The notes under the pieces: generated by a model
The model's database searches: none
What the model was told of the DNA's origin: nothing
Seen by the model: the letters and a program-made list of their open reading frames with translations, nothing else
NCBI GenBank assembly: GCA_028707745.1
Contig: JAQWAJ010000034.1
Coordinates: 1-10,113, forward strand
Direction of reading: 5' to 3'
Length of the DNA: 10,113 nt
Source: Bacteroidales bacterium
GTDB lineage: Bacteria > Bacteroidota > Bacteroidia > Bacteroidales > UBA12481
Shown: piece after piece, positions 1 to 5,471 of the stretch
Position numbering within the stretch: position 1 is the first letter of the stretch
Layout of the letters: each line of letters opens with the position of its first letter
Made by a program: the position numbers and the translations under genes

Positions 1-480
1 GGTCCATCCGTTGCTTTTCGCCAAAATGTTTTGCCATATAATTCCGGCCATGCTTTTGGCTTCGGTGAAAACCGGTTGATCATCGTATCCCCTGAAGAGC
101 ATGAGCGGCCAGTTTTGCGTTCCGTCATATCCGTTGCTGTGAATCGACAGAAAAAAATCGGCATCGGTGGCATTGGCCATTTCAGAGATCACCGAGAGGG
201 CAAGATCCCCGGAGGGATCGTTGGTCGTTCGCGACAGATACACCGTGGCATGGAGGTTTTCCAGCAGATCTTTCAGATACAGCCCTTTGATCAGATTGCC
301 TTCCGATTCCCAGAAACCGGTCGGCAGGATATGTCTGTCGTTGGATTCATAGCCACCGTGACCCGGATTGATGAATATCGTATAGCCGGCAAAATCCGTT
401 GCCTGTGGGCGAGCGGTTAGCGGAATGCAGAGAAAGAACAGGCAAACCAGCCAGGTGTTTTTGATCTGCAAACGCATCAT
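1..480 (-). CDS. N-acetylmuramoyl-L-alanine amidase (Amidase_3 family), secreted, 3' end missing
   Basis: Reading the minus strand from ATG at 480 gives 160 uninterrupted residues running off the left edge, so the C-terminal part is outside the window. Residues 1-27 form a signal peptide (hydrophobic WLVCLFFLCIPL core). The rest matches Amidase_3, zinc enzymes that cut the amide bond between N-acetylmuramic acid and L-Ala of peptidoglycan. Visible zinc-ligand motifs are NPGHGG (His41), the Glu of WESEGNL (Glu58 by alignment to the family ExxxNL motif) and SIHSNG (His114). A second ATG lies at 477, but the ATG at 480 overlaps the upstream gene's TGA as ATGA, and an AGGA lies 7 bases before it, so I chose 480. 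It is the third gene of the kinase-propeller-amidase operon. The family call is firm. Whether the enzyme acts in division, recycling or on foreign walls cannot be told. Confidence 0.88.
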   Translation of the reverse strand, partial: MMRLQIKNTWLVCLFFLCIPLTARPQATDFAGYTIFINPGHGGYESNDRHILPTGFWESEGNLIKGLYLKDLLENLHATVYLSRTTNDPSGDLALSVISEMANATDADFFLSIHSNGYDGTQNWPLMLFRGYDDQPVFTEAKSMAGIIWQNILAKSNGWT

Positions 481-1172
481 TTCCGGATCCTGAGTTTCAT
501 GATATAGACTTTCCCCTCGTCGGTTGAGAAAATAATCTTTTTACCATCTGCGAACGGGATGGGATACATCTCATGTCGCCCTTTGGTGGTGGTGAGTGAG
601 GCTATCCGGCCGGTATTTAAACTGAAGTAAACCAGGTCTGAAGCAGTAACCCTGTGCCCGTCGTCCTGGTCAACCATCCCGATAATAATTTTATTGTTAA
701 GCCATTTCGGGGAGTTTATTTTTCCGGGTGAGGCCAGCGTTTCTCCATTCAGATCGCACACGAAAGTGCCTTTGCCTACCAGGTAATACAGGATTTTCGT
801 TTTATCCGGTGAAAGGGATGTCCAGATGTAGTTACCGTCGCCACCGGGCCTGAACACTTTTTTGATACCGTTGATGCTGAGAACCGGAGTGAGTTTATCA
901 AGAGCCAGGATGGTGTCCTGAATGGTTATGATCCCACTCTTCTCAATGGAAGAATCTTTGGCAGCCATCGCCTTGCCGCTTTTGATATCGATCAGAAAAA
1001 GGTTTTTTGAACCCGGCTTGGTTGCCTGTAACCTTAGTCCATCCTGTGAAATCCCGCAGATCGAATATGCCGATGCATTTTCGATCGGTATCCGCCTGGC
1101 TCTTTTGGGTTTGATCTCCTGGGCGTTTGCGATGCCGGTATATAAAGCAAGAATGACTAATAAGTATTTCAA
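477..1172 (-). CDS. Secreted PD40/TolB-like beta-propeller protein of unknown role, TTG start
   Basis: This is a 231-residue protein. Residues 1-17 are a clear signal peptide (LLVILAL core, cleavage likely after ANA), which fixes the TTG at 1172 as the start because the next Met is far inside. The mature part shows repeated beta-strand units of PD40/WD40-like type: about 36-67 (ISQDG...LFLIDIKSGK), 115-144 (SLSPDKTKILYY...VCDLNGE), 155-188 (PKWLNNKIII...VYFSLNTG) and 198-227 (PFADGKKIIFST...VYIMKL). That suggests four to five blades, smaller than a TolB six-blade propeller. No catalytic motif is visible. In this fold such proteins usually bind protein or ligand in the periplasm or at the surface. 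The TTG overlaps the kinase TGA as TTGA, and its own TGA overlaps the amidase ATG. A partnership with the amidase is inference from that coupling. Confidence 0.72.
   Translation of the reverse strand: MKYLLVILALYTGIANAQEIKPKRARRIPIENASAYSICGISQDGLRLQATKPGSKNLFLIDIKSGKAMAAKDSSIEKSGIITIQDTILALDKLTPVLSINGIKKVFRPGGDGNYIWTSLSPDKTKILYYLVGKGTFVCDLNGETLASPGKINSPKWLNNKIIIGMVDQDDGHRVTASDLVYFSLNTGRIASLTTTKGRHEMYPIPFADGKKIIFSTDEGKVYIMKLRIRK
488..491 (-). promoter_or_regulatory. Shine-Dalgarno-like AGGA for the amidase
   Basis: On the minus strand AGGA lies 7 bases before the ATG at 480, inside the 3' end of the propeller gene. Shine-Dalgarno matches are uncommon at the other starts in this window. Together with the ATGA overlap this supports 480 as the start and translational coupling. 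Confidence 0.4.
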
Positions 1173-2308
1173 CGGTTAAATTGTTTTGGCATGGCTATCG
1201 TGAAGAGTGTGCCACCGGATTCATCGGATGAAAAAGAAACCTGACCATGCAGATATTTCTCACCCAACAGTTTCATGCTGTAGGTGCCCAGCCCGCGATC
1301 CATTCCTTTAGTTGAAAATGATCGCTGAAATACCTGCGCTTTTACTTCGTCACTCATCACTGAATCATTGTGAACCTTGAAAATCAGATGAGTGTCATTC
1401 TCTGACAGATCTATGGTCACCGTGCTGCCATTGGTTATAGCCTCAACGGCGTTTTTAACCATATTGGTCAAAATTCGGTTCAGAATCACCCGATCGGTAA
1501 AAACGGGTGACGGATGGCCTGTAACTTTTGTTACAATTTTGCGGTTCCCGTTCACCGGGTGTACTTCGATCTGTTTGGCCACGGCTTCAATCAGTTTGAC
1601 CGGATCGAAGAGCTCAGGGTGAAGAGTGATTTCCCCCTTTTCTGCCCGCGCAAGATCGCGCTGGCTCAGGATCTCTTCCAGCAGATCCGATGAAACGGCA
1701 CGAAGGATTTTTAATTCCTCCCTAACATCCAGGTCATTCTCCGAATCTTGAAGCATCTCGACAAAACCTTTCAGGCTCCCTGCCTTATTGATCACATCGT
1801 GAAAGAAAATCCGCTCCAGTGCATGACGGCGTTTTTCGTCGCAGATATCTATCGCCACAAAAAGCGTAAACTCTTCACCTTGGATATTCAGCGGACTTGA
1901 AGTGACTTTCAGGTCGAGGTTGACCCACGCATCCCCCACCTGGGTCGTAATCCGGCACTCTTTAGTGACGGCAACTACGCATCGTTGGCATTCAGCAATG
2001 CTTTGTCCGGCTCCGCAATATTGGCAATGCAGACTGGTTCCGCAACCGGCCTCCATCGTTTGGGCATGAATGCAATGCAGCATCTCCCCGGGGCGCTTGC
2101 CCAGAAAAGTGTCCATTGAATCAGAACCCAGCGCATCCAGAAAAGCTTTATTGATTAACACGGCTTGCCTTTCAGCATTGATGATAGCAACCATGGAGGT
2201 CAGACTGTCGAGTGTTTTAATCAGAATTTCTTCAGCCTGAACTAAGCGGTTTTCCTCAAGAATGGTCTTTTGGTCAGACCGTTCGGGCGACAAAAAAAAT
2301 GTATTCAT
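1169..2308 (-). CDS. Soluble orphan PAS sensor histidine kinase with Cys-rich PAS region
   Basis: Numbering here is from the alternative upstream ATG at 2335; the preferred start is Met10 at 2308. Residues about 35-165 are a PAS-like sensor with a cysteine cluster: Cys88, Cys98, Cys104, Cys107 (CQYC), then Cys116, Cys119 (CQRC) and Cys127. This is a known pattern in a subset of PAS kinases and may bind metal or sense redox; that is inference. The phospho-acceptor helix has FFHDVINK (His179). The ATPase domain shows the N box NMVKNAVEA (291-299) and the G2 box RGLGTYS (347-353). The G1 box is degenerate: HNDS (322-325) stands where DxG is usual. There is no membrane segment, so the kinase is cytosolic. 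No response regulator is in the window. It is first in the operon with the propeller and amidase. Start choice: see the ribosome-binding and promoter entries. Confidence 0.85.
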   Translation of the reverse strand: MNTFFLSPERSDQKTILEENRLVQAEEILIKTLDSLTSMVAIINAERQAVLINKAFLDALGSDSMDTFLGKRPGEMLHCIHAQTMEAGCGTSLHCQYCGAGQSIAECQRCVVAVTKECRITTQVGDAWVNLDLKVTSSPLNIQGEEFTLFVAIDICDEKRRHALERIFFHDVINKAGSLKGFVEMLQDSENDLDVREELKILRAVSSDLLEEILSQRDLARAEKGEITLHPELFDPVKLIEAVAKQIEVHPVNGNRKIVTKVTGHPSPVFTDRVILNRILTNMVKNAVEAITNGSTVTIDLSENDTHLIFKVHNDSVMSDEVKAQVFQRSFSTKGMDRGLGTYSMKLLGEKYLHGQVSFSSDESGGTLFTIAMPKQFNR

Positions 2309-2317
2309 GTCGATGGT

Positions 2318-2329
2318 TCCTTCCTCCCT
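2318..2329 (-). promoter_or_regulatory. Purine-rich ribosome binding site deciding the kinase start
   Basis: On the minus strand AGGGAGGAAGGA precedes the ATG at 2308, with AAGGA 9 bases upstream. If the ATG at 2335 were used, this stretch would encode the odd peptide RREEG-like start (KREEG), which has no domain role. The strong match argues for initiation at 2308. Confidence 0.55.
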
Positions 2330-2340
2330 TTTCATCCTGA

Positions 2341-2348
2341 CAAAGTTA
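2341..2348 (-). promoter_or_regulatory. Bacteroidota-type -7 promoter element for the kinase operon
   Basis: The minus strand reads TAACTTTG, an exact match to the Bacteroidota consensus TAnnTTTG. It would place the transcript start near 2334-2337, at or beside the ATG at 2335, leaving a leader of about 27 bases before the ATG at 2308. No good TTG -33 element sits at the usual distance; the only TTG (2361-2363) is 12 bases upstream, which is too close. The -7 match is exact but short, so it could be chance. Confidence 0.4.
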
Positions 2349-2455
2349 CAGCATAAACCTCAATAAGGTGCCATCTTGTAAAGCTCACAGTAACTGATTA
2401 ATATAAACCGGCTGGCATTTGCCTCTGCCCAGGCCTGCTTTTTCTGACCGGGGGA

Positions 2456-2487
2456 TTGCCAAAAGTGAGGAGAATTCAGTAATATTG
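2456..2487 (+). promoter_or_regulatory. Candidate Bacteroidota promoter for the GxGYxYP gene
   Basis: TTG at 2456-2458 is followed after 21 bases by TAATATTG at 2480-2487, one mismatch from TAnnTTTG. The spacing fits the usual -33/-7 arrangement, and transcription would begin near 2494, about 18 bases before the ATG at 2512. This supports 2512 rather than the upstream TTG at 2419 as the start, since 2419 would lie before the transcript. Confidence 0.35.
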
Positions 2488-2511
2488 GACTCAACCCTAA
2501 TCTCAGCAATT

Positions 2512-4566
2512 ATGAAAAAGCTTTTCCTCTACATCCTGATGTGCTCCTTTACCGGGGTCTTCGCCCAGGATCTGCCCTTTACCGGAACATGGGAACTGGT
2601 GAAAGCAAGCAGCACGGAAATCGATCTGTATTCAACGATGGAAGTCAATCTGAACCAGAAAGGGAAAGAGATCAACCTGCAAAGAACCTGGGTCGCCGGG
2701 CGGGAAACGTTCAAGGATAGCATGTGCGTAAAGATCAACGGTTCAGGCGAAAAAGTCACCATCAACAGCAGACTGTTTCCAACCAACGTGTTTATGGGAA
2801 TTTCTGCTATGGTCGGTGAGCAAACCAAATTAAGCTCCAAATACGATAAAAAAGCTAACGTTCTGGAAATTACCGAGAAAATCCCAATCCTCGTGTCTCA
2901 AGGTAAAAAGGAGATGGTTCACACGCATACCCTAACCTATAATCCGGATAACGATATTCTAACCTATGTCATTACCCGGCCAACCCGACCATCGGATGAA
3001 CCCATCCGGTATGTGCTGAAACGCAAAGGCGCCCGCCAGGCCTGGTTTATGAATCTCCCGAACAACTGGGAAATCGATGGATCACTCAACTGGCAGGCTG
3101 CCCTGATCAGTTTGCAGGGACTGGTGAATACCGATTCCCCCCAACTGTACTTCGTTTATCCTGAAGGATGGGATTACCGGTTTACCCCGGATATTAAAAA
3201 GTATCTTATTGAACACCAGTATTATACGTTTAAGGAAATCACCAAACCCGAGGAAGCTGTCAAGAAATTCAAAGATCAGCTCTCCGGATATGTGGTCTGG
3301 GATAAAAGTGTACGCACTTCACTGATCGTGGCATTTACGGTTGCCGGACTCGAAAAATCGATCGTTGTCGAAGAGAGCCAGATCCCGTTTATGGAATCGC
3401 TGGGCTTGACCATGAAATATGACCTGAGAAACCGGTTTACAGGCTGGAACGATGCCAAAATCTACCAGTGGGCCTACGATAATTTCTGGCAAGCCTGCTC
3501 AAAAGAGAGCATCGTGTGGATGGGCGGCGAGTCGGGCAAAATCATGAAACCGGGCGTTGCGGATTATGGTATCCAAAAGAAAGCCTTCTTCTCCGATCTA
3601 TCGACAAAACCGGCTGATACGGTTGAATATGCCCTGGCCGACAAGATTCTGTCGGACATGAAACCGATGGGTATGGTATTCGGATGGCATTCGTACGCCA
3701 AGGATCTGGAACGCAATCATGTGGCTCTGACCTCCAAACATGCTTTGCGTGTCGATGGTTTGCATACATTGCCGAACATGAGTTTCATGTCGAAAGTGCC
3801 GGGTACCCCGAATTTCAAATACAAGAACAATCACAGCATCAACGGCAGGATGAGCCTGAAACCGGAGAAAAAAGTCTATATCTCCTGTATCCAGACTGAC
3901 TGCCTCGGTTTGGGAGCCTGGAACCGCGAAGGCCGTGGTTCGATCCCCTACACCTGGGAAGTCACCATGAACTGGTCATGGATGGCACCCGCTATGCTGG
4001 AGTACTTTTACACACAATCATCCCCGAACGATTACTTTATCGGCTCACTCGGCGGCCCGGGTTATGTGTATCCCAAAGCTGTTCCAGCCGATAAATTGCC
4101 GGATATGATCAAGGAGACCCGGCGACTGATGGAGCTGCTCGACCTGGATGTATTTGAAATCATGGACTATTCCGAAGGCAGCACCGTAGTTGGTAACAGC
4201 GAAATCACCGAAGATATTGCCACTCAGTTTATTAAAGGCATTCCGGGCATCATCGGACTGGCAAACGGATATACTCCCTCTTTTTCATTTGGTAAAATCA
4301 AAGGGGTGCCTGTCCTGAGTTTTGATTATTATCTGTCGGAAACCAAACCTGAAAGCGAAGCTATTGCAGATATTAAGGAACTGGCTACTCTCAATGATGC
4401 CAGGCCCTACTATCTGTTGTTTCATGTCAGGGAATGGAGCGATATTTCCAGGGTGAAATCAATCATGGATAAACTGGGACCGGATTATGAAGTCATTCCG
4501 CTCGATGTGATGATGAAAATGGCCGCCGATCAGACTACCTTCAAAGAGAGATTCCTGAAGAAGTAA
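2512..4566 (+). CDS. GxGYxYP-family putative glycoside hydrolase with N-terminal lipocalin-like domain
   Basis: This is a 684-residue secreted protein. Residues 1-19 are a signal peptide (LFLYILMCSF core, cleavage near VFA-Q). Residues about 22-172 look lipocalin-like: GTW at 25-27, alternating beta strands and an Arg near the end (Arg166 in RYVLKRK). From about 174 (WFMNLPNNW, then LISLQGLVN at 198-206) to the end it follows the GxGYxYP family; the signature is GGPGYVYP at 514-521. The family is classed as putative glycoside hydrolases, but its substrate and catalytic residues are not established to my knowledge. The open frame extends upstream to a TTG at 2419, but the signal peptide and candidate promoter favour the ATG at 2512. 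It is transcribed alone on the plus strand and overlaps the acyltransferase tail-to-tail by 26 bases. The GxGYxYP call is firm; the lipocalin call is tentative. Confidence 0.85.
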   Translation: MKKLFLYILMCSFTGVFAQDLPFTGTWELVKASSTEIDLYSTMEVNLNQKGKEINLQRTWVAGRETFKDSMCVKINGSGEKVTINSRLFPTNVFMGISAMVGEQTKLSSKYDKKANVLEITEKIPILVSQGKKEMVHTHTLTYNPDNDILTYVITRPTRPSDEPIRYVLKRKGARQAWFMNLPNNWEIDGSLNWQAALISLQGLVNTDSPQLYFVYPEGWDYRFTPDIKKYLIEHQYYTFKEITKPEEAVKKFKDQLSGYVVWDKSVRTSLIVAFTVAGLEKSIVVEESQIPFMESLGLTMKYDLRNRFTGWNDAKIYQWAYDNFWQACSKESIVWMGGESGKIMKPGVADYGIQKKAFFSDLSTKPADTVEYALADKILSDMKPMGMVFGWHSYAKDLERNHVALTSKHALRVDGLHTLPNMSFMSKVPGTPNFKYKNNHSINGRMSLKPEKKVYISCIQTDCLGLGAWNREGRGSIPYTWEVTMNWSWMAPAMLEYFYTQSSPNDYFIGSLGGPGYVYPKAVPADKLPDMIKETRRLMELLDLDVFEIMDYSEGSTVVGNSEITEDIATQFIKGIPGIIGLANGYTPSFSFGKIKGVPVLSFDYYLSETKPESEAIADIKELATLNDARPYYLLFHVREWSDISRVKSIMDKLGPDYEVIPLDVMMKMAADQTTFKERFLKK

Positions 4567-5434
4567 CCGTGCTGCGTTCCGGAAAGGTGATTATGGTACG
4601 GGGCGTATAGAGTGTTGGAGCTGGCATTTCGTAAACTGATTTCCTCAGAAAGCTGCCGAAGGAATTCAGGTCGCTGAACTGTTCCTGCTTTTCAATGGTT
4701 ATCAGATTCCCGATGCCGATACGGTGCACCTGTCCGCGTTTGTTGAAAAGCTCGTGCGGCATCCTGATCAGGCGGATTCTCCAGTCGATCAGTCCGAGAA
4801 AGTAAAACAGCAGCGAGTTCTTATCGAAAAACCGGATCGGCAGAATCGGAACTTTGACCGAATGGATCAGGTTTAGAATGCTTTTCTGCCATTCACGGTC
4901 CCTGACACACATATCCTTCAAGCTGAAATCCGAAACGGCGCCTGACGGGAAGAAACCTACCGGGTGGCCATCCTGCAGCCGCGACAAGGTATCGCGGATG
5001 CCTCTGAGACTGATGGCATCAGCGCTCTTTTTCTTGTTGCCTACCGGGGTTACCGAGATGAAATTTTCTCTCATCGTTTTAACCAGTGTGAGTATCTGGT
5101 TGACCATCAGCTTGTAATCCGGACGAATAGCGGCCATCATATCGATCAGCATGATTCCGTCGAGCCCTCCGTAAGGGTGATTCGAAATCGTAATAAAGGC
5201 GCTTTCGGGCAGCTGTTTCAGCCGGTCGGCATTGCCAATCATATAGTGAACGCCTAAATCATTCAGCAACCTTCCGGCAAATCCGGCTCCGGTGAAACCG
5301 CTGGAATGGTCGTATACCTGATTGATTTTGTCGATTGCCGTAACCCGCATGACAAACCGGGCCAACCGGTTTCCCTGGGCTCCTTTGAACGCCGGGGAGA
5401 TCGATTCCATATCTTTTATATCAATTACTTTCAT
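4541..5434 (-). CDS. PlsC-type lysophospholipid / glycerol acyltransferase
   Basis: This 297-residue protein carries the acyltransferase block ISNHPYGGLDG, with His86 and Asp92 separated by five residues instead of the classic four. In my recollection this spacing is usual for the Bacteroidota branch of the family. A second block, VGFFPSGAVSDF (159-170), stands where PlsC proteins have FPEGTRS and would bind the phosphate of the acceptor. A hydrophobic stretch near 206-216 may associate with the membrane. The expected reaction is transfer of an acyl chain to a lysophosphatidic-acid-like or amino-lipid acceptor; similar single-domain enzymes act in glycine- or ornithine-lipid synthesis (GlsA/OlsF-like), which I cannot separate by eye. 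A second possible start is Met9. It lies 37 bases after the GH106 gene and is probably the last gene of that operon. Its 3' end overlaps the opposing GxGYxYP gene by 26 bases. Confidence 0.82.
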   Translation of the reverse strand: MKVIDIKDMESISPAFKGAQGNRLARFVMRVTAIDKINQVYDHSSGFTGAGFAGRLLNDLGVHYMIGNADRLKQLPESAFITISNHPYGGLDGIMLIDMMAAIRPDYKLMVNQILTLVKTMRENFISVTPVGNKKKSADAISLRGIRDTLSRLQDGHPVGFFPSGAVSDFSLKDMCVRDREWQKSILNLIHSVKVPILPIRFFDKNSLLFYFLGLIDWRIRLIRMPHELFNKRGQVHRIGIGNLITIEKQEQFSDLNSFGSFLRKSVYEMPAPTLYTPRTIITFPERSTVTSSGISL

Positions 5435-5471
5435 GTCGTGATATAAAAATAATTGTTTTAACTGTCTGACA

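Larger units (their letters stand above)
2309..2511. other. Divergent intergenic region between kinase operon and GxGYxYP gene
   Basis: About 200 bases lie between the preferred starts of the two divergent genes. They hold the kinase ribosome binding site, a TAACTTTG element on the minus strand and a weaker TTG/TAATATTG pair on the plus strand. A small inverted repeat (GGCA-TT-TGCC, 2414-2423) lies in the middle but is too short to call an operator. I see no RNA gene, riboswitch or terminator here. Confidence 0.6.

Noticed and set aside
31..420. 129-codon plus-strand open frame
   Set aside because: It lies antisense to the amidase, whose signal peptide and zinc motifs are clear. The predicted product has no recognisable domain.
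2414..2423. Inverted repeat GGCA-TT-TGCC as an operator
   Set aside because: Four-base arms are expected by chance in a region of this size, and no second copy was seen.
2419..2511. TTG at 2419 as start of the GxGYxYP gene, giving 31 extra residues
   Set aside because: The extension would put a charged, non-conserved stretch before a clean signal peptide at 2512, and the candidate promoter lies inside it.
4567..4680. Intrinsic terminator after the GxGYxYP stop
   Set aside because: No hairpin followed by a T run is visible, and the region is coding on the other strand.
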